Assembly: GCA_900553465.1 (NCBI GenBank)
Contig: USDT01000016.1
Location: forward strand, 1-56,872
DNA: 56,872 nt
Direction: 5' to 3'
Source of the DNA: an uncultured Prevotella sp.
GTDB lineage: Bacteria; Bacteroidota; Bacteroidia; Bacteroidales; Bacteroidaceae
In this document: positions 16,272 to 25,191 of the stretch, one piece after another
How positions within the stretch are numbered: position 1 is the stretch's first letter
How the letters are laid out: every line of letters starts with the position of its first letter
Translations under genes and position numbers: made by a program
The notes under the pieces: model-generated
Database searches by the model: none
Seen by the model: the letters and a program-made list of their open reading frames with translations, nothing else
Told to the model about the DNA's origin: nothing

Positions 16272-18230
16272 ATGAAGAGACTTTACTTGTTTTTGATTTT
16301 CGGGTTATGTGTGCTCAACATGTATTCCGAAAGAAAAGAACCTTACAAGGGTTCACGCATATTCTGGGATATGCGCAGTCAGCAGACAATTTTCGACGGA
16401 GGGTGGTATGCGCGCCTCATACAGCTACAGGACGGACGACTGCTCGCCGTGACTGAAGTGAACTGGGACATAGTGATAAGCATCAGCGAGGACAACGGCA
16501 AGACATGGTCGCCGCAGAAAACGGTGTTCCATCATCCGGAAGGCTTCAACTACTACGATGCCGACCTTTATCAGCTGAGCGACGGGAAGATAATCATAAC
16601 ATATAACATAGGATTTCCCTCTGTGGCCGGCGGACGTTTCGGAGTGCGCCTGCACATAAGCGAGGACAACGGAGAGACATGGGGCGACGAAATATTCGTA
16701 TATGACGGCGAGACAACATTCGAGAACGGATGCTGGGAACCGGCCATACTAGAACTGCCGTCGGGCGAAGTACACCTCTATGTGTCGGACGAAGCACCGT
16801 ATGTCAATTCCGGTGAACAGTGCATACAGCTCATGCGCTCTTTCGACCGAGGCAAAACATGGAGCGAACCACAGAGCATATCGTTCCGTCCTGGATCAAG
16901 AGACGGAATGCCGACACCTGTCATCGTGGGCGACAGTATCGTAGTGACAATAGAGGACAACGGCTGGCCGGGAATGGGAAGTTTCGTTCCGGTGACCGTA
17001 AGAACATCGATAGAGGACAACTGGAGCAACGCTCCTGTGGGAGCCAACAGTCCTTACCGCTCACAGGTGATAGACTACGACTGGTGTCCGCTCGTGTTCG
17101 GCGGTGCGCCCTACATGCGTGTTCTGCCGTGGGGAGAAACTCTGCTTTCAAGACAATCGTACTACGAAAGCGGCAACTATGGCGTGATGAACATGTATGT
17201 ATATGTGGGTGATGAGAACGCACGCAACTTCAAGGCCATGTCGCAACCGTTCCCCGACAACGTGGAGTCAGGCATATCAATAGAGGTTAACTCTGTGTCG
17301 GTGGTGGATACCGGTGAGGTGTGCGCCCTCGGAGGATTTGTTTCGGGTCCTAACGGACGCCATGTGGACATGGTGAAAGGCTATCCGCGCCGTATGCTCA
17401 AAGCATACTACGGCCGTCCGACACTCGACGGAGAGATAGGAGCAGACGAATACCACACACCACAGGCCAACCAGATAATGATGGGAACAAACTCGCTCGG
17501 ACACAATGTTTACGCCGACTTCAACTATGACAACAACTATCTGTACTTCGTGGCAAACGTGGATGACGCCACTCCCACTGCAGGTTCGTCACAGTCGCGA
17601 CTGCTGAAGGATGGTGTGAGAGTGCTTATCGACGCCGACAACGTGTCGGACACAGCTCCTGTGAAAGGCATGTTCGACATATTCTTCTCTACCGACGGCA
17701 AGTATGAATGTCTTCAGGGCGAGGACGGCTACTGGACGGAGTGCGACATGAAAGGCATAAATTATAAGGTGAAGGTGGAAGACGACCACTACATTATTGA
17801 GGCAGCCATACCATGGCAAGCTCTCGGAAAGACGGGCGCACCGGCAGGACAGCGCATGGCAGCCGGCATTGAGGTGCAGGACAGATGCAACAACGGATTC
17901 GTATCGGAGTCAATACCCGATGTAAGACATGACGAATCGTGGACATGGATGGAGTTCAGACTTGAAGACAACGATGTAACCGACGGAATACACATTGCCG
18001 GAGAGGAAAACGGCTACAACGTCACAGTGGACAGCGACGGCGACCGACTGACATTCACATGCAACGGAGAGATAGACAGCGTCAAGATATACTCAGCAGA
18101 CGGATGTCTGATGAAGACTGTCAGCGCCGGCCACAACACTTGCTCTACAGAAATAGGAGCAAAGGGCATTATGATAGCCGCTGTGACACTGGCAGACGGA
18201 AGCGTGATAAAAAAGAAAATAACAAAATAA
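16272..18230 (+). CDS. secreted sialidase-fold glycosidase with CBM9-like domain, T9SS cargo
   Basis: Predicted extracellular glycan-active protein of 652 residues. After a signal peptide (MKRLYLFLIFGLCVLNMYS), a beta-propeller carries three Asp-boxes: SEDNGKTW (about 72), SEDNGETW (about 129) and FDRGKTW (about 191), diagnostic of the BNR/exo-alpha-sialidase fold. A CBM9-like sugar-binding domain spans about 375-570 (PTLDGEIGADEY ... WTWMEFRLED). The last 70 residues are a T9SS-type C-terminus ending GSVIKKKITK. I do not see a clear arginine triad or FRIP motif, so calling it a true sialidase is not safe. It leads a three-gene + strand cluster. Confidence 0.82.
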   Translation: MKRLYLFLIFGLCVLNMYSERKEPYKGSRIFWDMRSQQTIFDGGWYARLIQLQDGRLLAVTEVNWDIVISISEDNGKTWSPQKTVFHHPEGFNYYDADLYQLSDGKIIITYNIGFPSVAGGRFGVRLHISEDNGETWGDEIFVYDGETTFENGCWEPAILELPSGEVHLYVSDEAPYVNSGEQCIQLMRSFDRGKTWSEPQSISFRPGSRDGMPTPVIVGDSIVVTIEDNGWPGMGSFVPVTVRTSIEDNWSNAPVGANSPYRSQVIDYDWCPLVFGGAPYMRVLPWGETLLSRQSYYESGNYGVMNMYVYVGDENARNFKAMSQPFPDNVESGISIEVNSVSVVDTGEVCALGGFVSGPNGRHVDMVKGYPRRMLKAYYGRPTLDGEIGADEYHTPQANQIMMGTNSLGHNVYADFNYDNNYLYFVANVDDATPTAGSSQSRLLKDGVRVLIDADNVSDTAPVKGMFDIFFSTDGKYECLQGEDGYWTECDMKGINYKVKVEDDHYIIEAAIPWQALGKTGAPAGQRMAAGIEVQDRCNNGFVSESIPDVRHDESWTWMEFRLEDNDVTDGIHIAGEENGYNVTVDSDGDRLTFTCNGEIDSVKIYSADGCLMKTVSAGHNTCSTEIGAKGIMIAAVTLADGSVIKKKITK

Positions 18231-18251
18231 GACAACCAAACGCATCATCTT

Positions 18252-20903
18252 ATGAAAAGATATATATTCCACATGATAATGCTCATGGCATCGGCAACGG
18301 CCGGAGCACAGAATACCACGTCGCCGTACAAAGGAACGCCGGTTGCCGAAGGTGAATTCTTCCTCTACAATGTGGAGTCGGGCAAGTGGCTGCAGAACAA
18401 CGACCGTCGCACCGACCAATGGACAACAAGAGCCGAGCTGGACACACGCGGTTTTGAGGTGAGCATCACGGCAGAAGGCGGCGGATACAGACTCAACCCT
18501 AAGTTCAACGGAAACCACAGCATCAACGGAAACGGTCTGTATATGGACACAGGCGAGGCCGTCACAATATGGAGGATAACTCCCGTGGAAGGCTCCGAAA
18601 TAAGCAATGCATACACCATCGAGTCTGACTACGGCAAGATAGGTATGGGCGACGACGGATATATCAGCCAGGATGCCACGACAAACAACACATGGCAGCT
18701 CGTCACAAGAGAGGAACGTATAGCGGCAATGGCCGAGGCAACACCGCAGAATCCTGTTGACGTGACATGGCTTGTACAGGACCCTAACTTCGCATTCAAC
18801 GACGAACGATACAGTGCATGGAACGCACGCTTCGAAGGTGGGAACAACGTAGTGGGCGGTGACGGACGTGTGATGTGCAACCGCGCACACGAAAGCTGGA
18901 ACTCGACAAGCATCGACATGCAGCAGACCATCAGCGGAATACCTGACGGAACGTATCTTGTAAGCGTGCAGGGCTATTACCGTGACGGCAGCGGATTCAT
19001 CGAAAAACATGAGAACGGCACTGAGACAATGCGCACCATGTATTTCGCCAACCATGTGAAGAAACCGCTGCAATGTGTCATCGACGGAGGATCTGATGTG
19101 GAGACACCGTACTATTATTATCAGGCAGCAGGCAAATGGACGCCGAACGACCTCGACTGCGCGTCAGCCATATTCTTCGAAGGCGGCTATCAGAACGAAC
19201 CACTCACCGTGCCTGTCACAGGCGGAGAGCTGCGCATCGGTCTTTCCAAACCTTCGAACGACGGCGTAGAAGCCGACTGGACCGTGTTCGACAACTGGAA
19301 AATAGTTTATCTTGGCAAAGACATCGACATGACCGAAATAACAACCGCGCTGCAGAAAGCGATTGAAGAGGCAGGCGAATACACATCGGCTGGAACCGAC
19401 GCCATGAACACTGCTCTGAGCGAATGCATCGAGAGAGCCAAAGAACTGACAACATCGGAAGATGTGGACGCCGTAATAAGCATGACAGAGGAACTGAACG
19501 CCATGATATCGGTTATAAAAAAATCGGCCTCAACAGTGAACATTCTGAAGCAGACAATCGACATTGCACTCAGCGAAGATGCCGGACAGAGCTATGCCGA
19601 AGCCATAACCGATGCACAGAAGGCGGTAAAGGAAGCCACAACAGCAGAAGAAACGGCACAGGCTCTGCAGACACTCAGATTTGAACGCAAATCAAATGCG
19701 GCCGACAAACACGAAAACATGTTTACAGGCAATGTGCCGGCCAGCGGCGAGTTCTATCTGTACAACGTCGGACAGAAGCAGTTCTTCTGCGGCGGATCTG
19801 ACTGGGGCGCACATGCGGCACTCGGATTCCCGGGCATACCTGTGACACTTGTCAAAACAGGCAACACATTTAAAATAAAGACGGGACTGGACAATGGAAA
19901 CGGCGACTGGCTCAACTATAACGGCTACTGCGACACACCCGACCAGAACACATGGGTGTTCAAGGCTGTTGAGGGCGCCGAATGTGTCTATAACATAGTG
20001 AAACGCACGGCAACAAGTGAGGGACTGGCTTTCAATCCTTATGCCGTGACAGACGCAGGAGCGGGCGTGGCCTTCTATGCAACAGTAGGAACAAGCGAAA
20101 CCGACCTGCAGTCGGCCGACGCGCAATGGATTCTTGTGAGCAAGGCCGACCGTGACGAACTGCTCAAGAATGCGTCGCCGGAAAATCCTGTTGACGCCAC
20201 TTATCTCGTGAAAATGCCGGGATTCAGCCAGCGCGAATACGGCAACAACACATGGGACAAGGAGAACGGCGCATGGGCACACAACGCAGGCACAATAGAA
20301 GGACGCGGCACACGACAGGAGGACTTCGCATTCGCTGTGGAAGGATCGGGCAACGCATTCGAACTGACACAGGACATAAAAGGACTGCCCGCAGGAAAAT
20401 ACATCGTGTCGGTGCAGGGATTCTATCGCAACGGCGACACAAAGAACGTGGAAAGAATGTACAAGGCCGGCGAGAAACCGGTGCGCGAAGCCATACTCTA
20501 CGCCAACGAAGCTGAAACACCACTGCCCGACATCACCGAAGGAGCAGGCATGGCTCCGGGATACGGCGAGACAACTGCTGCCGGCGAACTGCCTGCAAGC
20601 GGAACTGCCGCAACCAACTATTTCCAGAACGGACTCTACAAGACATCAACCGAAGTGGAGGTAGGAAGCGACGGACTGCTCACCATCGGCATATTCAGAC
20701 AGAACGCCATGACAAACGACTGGATTGTGGTGGACAACTTCAGACTGACATATCTCGGCCCGACAACATCAACAGGAATATCCGACATTGAGAACAACAA
20801 GAACGACAACGGAAAGACCTACACCATACAGGGCATCGAAGTGAAAGAAGCCAAAAGGCCGGGCGTATACATAAGATCGGGCCGCAAGGTCATCGTACGC
20901 TGA
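18252..20903 (+). CDS. secreted protein with duplicated ricin-like and CBM-like domains, T9SS-type C-terminus
   Basis: Unrecognised secreted protein of 883 residues. After a signal peptide, an internal duplication is clear: GEFFLYNVESGKWLQNN (about 36) matches GEFYLYNVGQKQFFCGG (about 498), ENPVDATYLV matches QNPVDVTWLV, and GIPDGTYLVSVQGYYRDG matches GLPAGKYIVSVQGFYRNG. Each half reads as a beta-trefoil-like domain followed by a jelly-roll CBM-like domain ending in NWKIVYLG or NFRLTYLG. A helical linker of about 120 residues joins them (about 355-480). A short T9SS-type tail ends GVYIRSGRKVIVR. The 21-bp gap to the preceding gene indicates one operon. Binding of glycan on substrate or cell surface is inferred. 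Confidence 0.72.
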   Translation: MKRYIFHMIMLMASATAGAQNTTSPYKGTPVAEGEFFLYNVESGKWLQNNDRRTDQWTTRAELDTRGFEVSITAEGGGYRLNPKFNGNHSINGNGLYMDTGEAVTIWRITPVEGSEISNAYTIESDYGKIGMGDDGYISQDATTNNTWQLVTREERIAAMAEATPQNPVDVTWLVQDPNFAFNDERYSAWNARFEGGNNVVGGDGRVMCNRAHESWNSTSIDMQQTISGIPDGTYLVSVQGYYRDGSGFIEKHENGTETMRTMYFANHVKKPLQCVIDGGSDVETPYYYYQAAGKWTPNDLDCASAIFFEGGYQNEPLTVPVTGGELRIGLSKPSNDGVEADWTVFDNWKIVYLGKDIDMTEITTALQKAIEEAGEYTSAGTDAMNTALSECIERAKELTTSEDVDAVISMTEELNAMISVIKKSASTVNILKQTIDIALSEDAGQSYAEAITDAQKAVKEATTAEETAQALQTLRFERKSNAADKHENMFTGNVPASGEFYLYNVGQKQFFCGGSDWGAHAALGFPGIPVTLVKTGNTFKIKTGLDNGNGDWLNYNGYCDTPDQNTWVFKAVEGAECVYNIVKRTATSEGLAFNPYAVTDAGAGVAFYATVGTSETDLQSADAQWILVSKADRDELLKNASPENPVDATYLVKMPGFSQREYGNNTWDKENGAWAHNAGTIEGRGTRQEDFAFAVEGSGNAFELTQDIKGLPAGKYIVSVQGFYRNGDTKNVERMYKAGEKPVREAILYANEAETPLPDITEGAGMAPGYGETTAAGELPASGTAATNYFQNGLYKTSTEVEVGSDGLLTIGIFRQNAMTNDWIVVDNFRLTYLGPTTSTGISDIENNKNDNGKTYTIQGIEVKEAKRPGVYIRSGRKVIVR

Positions 20904-20925
20904 CATACGCTACACTGTTACATGA

Positions 20926-20966
20926 TGCGGCATTCCCGAATATAACCGATACGAAGGAATGCCGCA
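20926..20966 (+). terminator. 3' hairpin after the duplicated-domain gene
   Basis: A perfect 11-bp inverted repeat, TGCGGCATTCC and GGAATGCCGCA, around a 19-nt loop. It lacks a T-run, so it may attenuate transcription or protect the 3' end instead of fully terminating. Confidence 0.5.
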
Positions 20967-21032
20967 CACGTAGAAGAGACGAACAATCCGTTTCAAATCA
21001 TCAATAAAACACAAAACCAAACATCAGACAAT

Positions 21033-22202
21033 ATGAAAAAACATCTGCTCGCACTGCTGCTCACCGTCGCACTCGGTGCTTATGGCCAGAACGGCAAATA
21101 TGACATTGCGGCGTATGTGTGGCCCGCCTATCACAACGAGCCGCGCTTTCAGAACGAAATGAACATCTTTCACGACGGCAAGGGCGAATGGGAGGCCGTG
21201 TACAAAGCCAAACCTAAGTATGAGGGACACCGCCAGCCGAGAGTGCCGCTGTGGGGATATCTGGACGAAGCAAGCCCGAAGACACAGGAGAAAATAATAA
21301 AGACGGCGCTGAAATACGGCGTCAACACGTTCATCTTCGACTGGTACTGGTATGAGGGACGGCCTTTCCTTGAGAGCGTTCTCAACGACGGCTTCCTGAA
21401 AGCCAAGAACAACCGCAAGATGAAGTTCTACCTGATGTGGGCCAACCACACGCACACGGCCTACATAAATCCCGAAGAACCGGACAAGAACAAGATTTAC
21501 TGGAAAGGCGAGACAAGCGCAGAGGAATTCGACCGCTTCACCGACCACATCATAAAAGACTATTTCTCCCGTCCCAACTACTACACGATAGACGGCAAAC
21601 CGGTGTTTGCCATTTATGAGGTAGGCACATTCGTGAACGGAATGGGAGGCATGGAGAATGCCAAGAAGGCGCTCGACCGGTTCCGAGCCAAATGCGTAAA
21701 GGCCGGACTCAAGGGCGTGCATCTGCAGGCGATACTGTGGGGTGCGCTGCCGACAACACTCTCAGGAGTGCCCGGCGACAAGACCGAGACGCAGGACAAC
21801 ACGGTGAAGTATCTCGGATTTGAAAGTCTGACAAACTACCAGTGGTGCCACTTCGTGCCGGCCAATCAGGACTATCAGTCGTGGGGCGAGCAGGCCACGG
21901 ACAAGTACGACGACTTCAGCAACAGTTTCTCCGTGCCGTACTTCCCCCACGTGTCGATAGACTGGGACAACAATCCGCGCTTTCCGGGCACCAATCCTCA
22001 GCCGGCCGTGACGGGCGTAACGCCGGAGAAGTTTGAGAACTTCCTGCGTGTGGCCAAGGACTTCGTGGACAAACATCCGGGACAGGTGCCTCTTGTGACA
22101 ATCAATGCATGGAACGAATGGGCCGAGGGAAGCTATCTCGAACCGGACACCCACTTCAAATACGGATTTCTCGAAGCGATAAAAAAGGTTTTCAAGAAAT
22201 AA
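21033..22202 (+). CDS. GH99-like (WbsX) family protein, secreted
   Basis: Predicted secreted or periplasmic glycoside hydrolase-like TIM-barrel protein of 389 residues with a signal peptide (MKKHLLALLLTVALGAYG). AAYVWPAYHNE, FDWYWYEGRPFLE, LMWANHTHT and WNEWAEGSYLEPD are characteristic of the glycosyltransferase WbsX / GH99-like domain. Related GH99 enzymes are endo-alpha-mannosidases or endomannanases; the specificity here is unknown. It lies 129 bp after the duplicated-domain gene with a hairpin between, so it may be expressed from readthrough or its own promoter. Confidence 0.85.
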   Translation: MKKHLLALLLTVALGAYGQNGKYDIAAYVWPAYHNEPRFQNEMNIFHDGKGEWEAVYKAKPKYEGHRQPRVPLWGYLDEASPKTQEKIIKTALKYGVNTFIFDWYWYEGRPFLESVLNDGFLKAKNNRKMKFYLMWANHTHTAYINPEEPDKNKIYWKGETSAEEFDRFTDHIIKDYFSRPNYYTIDGKPVFAIYEVGTFVNGMGGMENAKKALDRFRAKCVKAGLKGVHLQAILWGALPTTLSGVPGDKTETQDNTVKYLGFESLTNYQWCHFVPANQDYQSWGEQATDKYDDFSNSFSVPYFPHVSIDWDNNPRFPGTNPQPAVTGVTPEKFENFLRVAKDFVDKHPGQVPLVTINAWNEWAEGSYLEPDTHFKYGFLEAIKKVFKK

Positions 22203-22442
22203 GACGGTTAGGCAGAAATACGGTGGTGAATGATTTTTAATTCATGAAGCACCGTATAATGCCTGAAATATTCCGGACAACACGGGATGATATGAACCGT
22301 GACAGCACGTTTTCTCAAGTAATGATAAATCCGGGTTGCCACAACCGACGAATCATCCTAAAAAGACGGACGCATACATCCCGTGTTTTTCCTAACACCT
22401 CATGTCAGCACTTTTATAGAAAACTCAGGCGACGGATCCGCG

Positions 22443-22845
22443 GATTTTCTTGACTTTTTTTTGACAAAATAAAATCGCAAAAGAGATGTAAAGAAATGTT
22501 AAACACCGCGTTATCAAAGCCCTTTTCGTCCGTACTGACTTTCTATATACCCTGCGGTGGAATGAGGAATGGTGCATCCGACGTTCTGATATGGCCCGTT
22601 TCAGCCTCTGTTTACGCCCGTTTCATGGTGCGATATAGTGCGTTTCAGGCCCTGATATGGGGCATATCACGTGCTGAAAGAGTGCATTTTGCACGATATA
22701 AAAATCCATATTAAAGGCAAATAACTGATATTCAGCACGTTGCACAAAGCTCTCATTTCTCGCGTATTTGCGTCCGAAGGAGAGTCTGCGCGCAAATACT
22801 CGCTAATTTTTCGGGGTAGAACAGAAAACTCAGACGAAAAATCAC
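22443..22845 (+). repeat. composite convergent-junction repeat, copy B
   Basis: Same module order and orientation as copy A. Hairpin arms CGCGTATTTGCG and CGCAAATACTCG lie at about 22761-22803 around GTCCGAAGGAGAGTCTGC. Read on the + strand the hairpin encodes RVFASEGESARKYS, followed by LIFRGRTENS as in copy A (KIFWGRTENS). Confidence 0.75.
22585..22694. repeat. about 11-bp iteron array of copy B
   Basis: Clearest array in the window: CTGATATGG, CCCGTTTCAGCC, TCTGTTTACGC, CCGTTTCATGG, TGCGATATAG, TGCGTTTCAGG, CCCTGATATGG, GGCATATCACG, TGCTGAAAGAG, TGCATTTTGCAC. Spacing is 10-12 bp and the core word alternates. Confidence 0.75.
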
Positions 22846-22981
22846 AGGTGCGGAGGGTGGAAAAAGACCCGACATTTTTACCTCCGGCAGAAACCCATAA
22901 CGCCTGTCCGGGACTGAAGCCGCGGTCTTACCATAAAGGCCTATCCCACAGAATTAATACTGACACGACAGGACACAATAA

Positions 22982-23090
22982 AGCAGATATTAAAGACGGC
23001 AACTTTTATTCGTTTCATAATCATGCCTGCACAGTGAAATCCATCCTGCGCAGAACATGAAAATCCGTTACTTTAATATCTGCTATTTTT
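22982..23090. repeat. 14-bp inverted repeat near the fructokinase 3' end
   Basis: AGCAGATATTAAAG (22982-22995) and its exact complement CTTTAATATCTGCT (23071-23084) enclose 75 bp, and ATTTTTT follows the right arm. It could be a long-range terminator or the ends of a small inserted segment. Confidence 0.45.
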
Positions 23091-23105
23091 TATATAATCA
23101 ACCGT

Positions 23106-24002
23106 TTATTCCTGAGACAGCAGTCTAACCTTCGACGTAAGTTCGGCAGGCAGCTCCGGCATGGCACCGTTCTGGGTGCATACGTATGCCGAAACGTCAA
23201 CAGCCAGCTTGTGTGCCTCGGCTATCGGCATGCCGCTGATAAGAGCCGCACAGAACGAACCGGTGAACGAATCGCCTGCTCCCACAGTGTCGGCCACCTT
23301 CACTTTCGGGGTTGTCTGGAACGACATCTCGCCCGGAGTAAACACATAGCTGCCGTTGATGCCGCAGGTGAGCACAAGCACATCGAGATTGTACTTGCCG
23401 AGAAGCAGCCAGCACTTATTGCTCATGTCGAGTCCGGGATAGCCGAACATGCGGCCGATGGTCACCAGTTCCTCGTCGTTTATCTTCAGCACATTGCACA
23501 GTTTGAGCGACTCCTGTATCACTTCCTTGGTGTAGAAGTTCTGACGCAGATTGATGTCGAATATGCGCATGCAGTCCTTAGGTGTGGCCTTGACGAAGCG
23601 GCGTATGGTCTCACGCGACACCTTGTTGCGCTGTGCGAGCGACCCGAAGCATACCGCACGGCAGTTGTGTGCAAGCTCTTCCAACTCCGGTGTGAAAGGA
23701 ATGTTGTCCCATGCCACGCCTTCCTTTATGTCGTATGCAGGCACTCCGGCCTTATCGAGCGTCACCTGCACAGTGCCCGTAGGATAAGGCACACGCGGCA
23801 TGACATGATGCAGCTCCTTATTGTTGAGTTCTCCACATGTCTCGTCGCCCAGAGCGTCCTCGCCCAATGCGCTCACAGCCACAGTGTCAATACCGAACTG
23901 TCCGGCATGATAGGCGAAATTGGCCGGCGCTCCTCCTAATTTTCTTCCTTCGGGAAGCACGTCCCACAGTGCTTCTCCAAGTCCAACAACTATATTTTTC
24001 AT
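23106..24002 (-). CDS. fructokinase, PfkB family
   Basis: Cytoplasmic sugar kinase of 298 residues, expected to phosphorylate fructose released from sucrose, raffinose or fructans. GEALWDVLPEGRKLGGAPANFAYHAG is the PfkB N-terminal sugar-binding signature; DTVGAGDSFTGSF is the second signature, with catalytic base D244. Last gene of the minus-strand alpha-galactoside/fructoside locus, 7 bp after the MFS gene, so almost certainly cotranscribed. Together with GH32 it supports fructose as a product of the locus. Confidence 0.93.
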   Translation of the reverse strand: MKNIVVGLGEALWDVLPEGRKLGGAPANFAYHAGQFGIDTVAVSALGEDALGDETCGELNNKELHHVMPRVPYPTGTVQVTLDKAGVPAYDIKEGVAWDNIPFTPELEELAHNCRAVCFGSLAQRNKVSRETIRRFVKATPKDCMRIFDINLRQNFYTKEVIQESLKLCNVLKINDEELVTIGRMFGYPGLDMSNKCWLLLGKYNLDVLVLTCGINGSYVFTPGEMSFQTTPKVKVADTVGAGDSFTGSFCAALISGMPIAEAHKLAVDVSAYVCTQNGAMPELPAELTSKVRLLSQE

Positions 24003-24009
24003 TATTATA

Positions 24010-25167
24010 TCAGTGCTTGATGTTCTTGATGAATGTTAAAAGATATACAACTCCGACAGCCATTACAGCCACAGCTCCCATCTGTCCGGCAGCGTCGGAG
24101 GCAAAGCCCATGAACAACGGGAACACTGTTCCGCCGAAAAGACCCATGATCATAAGTCCGGATACTTCGTTCTGACGGTCGGGAACAGAGAGCAGTGCCT
24201 GCGAATATACAAGTGAGAATACGTTGGAGTTACCGTAGCCCACGAGTGCAATGGCGGTGTAAAGCACGGCTTCTGTAGTACCGAATGCCAGGCCTGCCAT
24301 ACTCAGTGCCATCATGATAATGCTTATGGTGAAGAATGTGCGGTGGTTCATCACACGGAGAATGAACGAGCCTGTAAGACATCCGATGGTACGAAAGATG
24401 AAGTAAAGGCTTGTGGCGAAGGCTGCATCGTTGAGCGTCATGCCCAGACGCTCCATCAGAATCTTCGGAGCCGTGGTGTTGCTGCCAACATCAATGCCGA
24501 CGTGACACATGATGCCTATGAACGACAGAAGCACAACCGGCTTGCCCAACAGGCGCAGACAATCGCCGAAACCTGACGCGCTGTCGCGCTGCTCGCCCTC
24601 GTCTATCGGAGTAACCCAAAGCAACAGTGTAGCTGCAATGCCTACAACAAGATATATGGCAAAGAGCACACGCCAGTCGAAACCGAACGTCGGTATGGCT
24701 GCTGTGGCACCCCACATGGCCAGATAAGGCGCAAGGAACGAAGCAATGGCCTTGATAAACTGTCCGAAAGTGAGCGTGCTGGCCAGATGCTTGCCGCTGA
24801 TTATCGAAGAGATGAGCGGATTGAGAGATGTCTGCATGAGCGCGTTGCCGATGCCAAGAAGTGAGAAGGCCAGCAGCATCACTGCGAAACTCTCGCCGAT
24901 AAGAGGCAGTATCAGCGATACAATCGTCACCAGAAGCGACAGCAGAACGGTGTTCTTACGACCGATGCGGTTCATCAGCACACCCGTAGGCACACTGAAT
25001 ATGAGGAACCAGAAGAATACGAGTGACGGCAGAATGTTGGCCGTTGAGTCGTTGAGAGCAAGGTCTTCCTTGACATAGTTGGAGGCAATACCTACCAGAT
25101 CCACAAATCCCATCGCGAAGAAGCAGAACATCACGGGGACGATATATATGGCTTTATTTTGTTTCAT
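24010..25167 (-). CDS. MFS sugar transporter
   Basis: Inner-membrane major facilitator of 385 residues with about 12 hydrophobic segments. The N-terminal AMGFVDLVGIASNYVKEDL, the loop GVLMNRIGRKNTVLL between TM2 and TM3, and the later NPLISSIISGKHLASTLTFGQFIKAIASFLAPYLAMWG resemble the FucP/GluP-like sugar MFS group common in Bacteroidetes. Flanked by fructokinase and the alpha-galactosidase, it most likely imports fructose (or another monosaccharide of the locus) across the inner membrane. Gaps of 7 and 24 bp to its neighbours indicate an operon. Confidence 0.88.
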   Translation of the reverse strand: MKQNKAIYIVPVMFCFFAMGFVDLVGIASNYVKEDLALNDSTANILPSLVFFWFLIFSVPTGVLMNRIGRKNTVLLSLLVTIVSLILPLIGESFAVMLLAFSLLGIGNALMQTSLNPLISSIISGKHLASTLTFGQFIKAIASFLAPYLAMWGATAAIPTFGFDWRVLFAIYLVVGIAATLLLWVTPIDEGEQRDSASGFGDCLRLLGKPVVLLSFIGIMCHVGIDVGSNTTAPKILMERLGMTLNDAAFATSLYFIFRTIGCLTGSFILRVMNHRTFFTISIIMMALSMAGLAFGTTEAVLYTAIALVGYGNSNVFSLVYSQALLSVPDRQNEVSGLMIMGLFGGTVFPLFMGFASDAAGQMGAVAVMAVGVVYLLTFIKNIKH

Positions 25168-25191
25168 AACAGTTTGAGTTGTTTTGAGTGA

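Larger units (their letters stand above)
22203..23105. other. convergent intergenic region holding composite repeat copy B
   Basis: A 903-bp gap between the converging GH99-like and fructokinase genes. It holds a hairpin just after the GH99-like gene (ATACGGTG/CACCGTAT, about 22219-22258), repeat copy B (22443-22845), and a 14-bp inverted repeat with a T-run close to the fructokinase gene (22982-23090). No gene of normal size is credible. Confidence 0.7.

Noticed and set aside
16272..17400. Confident assignment as a true sialidase (GH33)
   Set aside because: Asp-boxes show the fold, but the arginine triad and FRIP motif were not identified, and Asp-box propellers occur in many non-sialidase proteins.
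22585..22694. CRISPR array
   Set aside because: The units are 10-12 bp with no unique spacers and no cas genes nearby; they are iterons inside a dispersed repeat.
22740..23060. Small protein-coding gene in the convergent gap (107 codons)
   Set aside because: Only the first 35 codons are shared with the other repeat copies; the rest is unique low-complexity sequence without ribosome site. Treated as part of the repeat.
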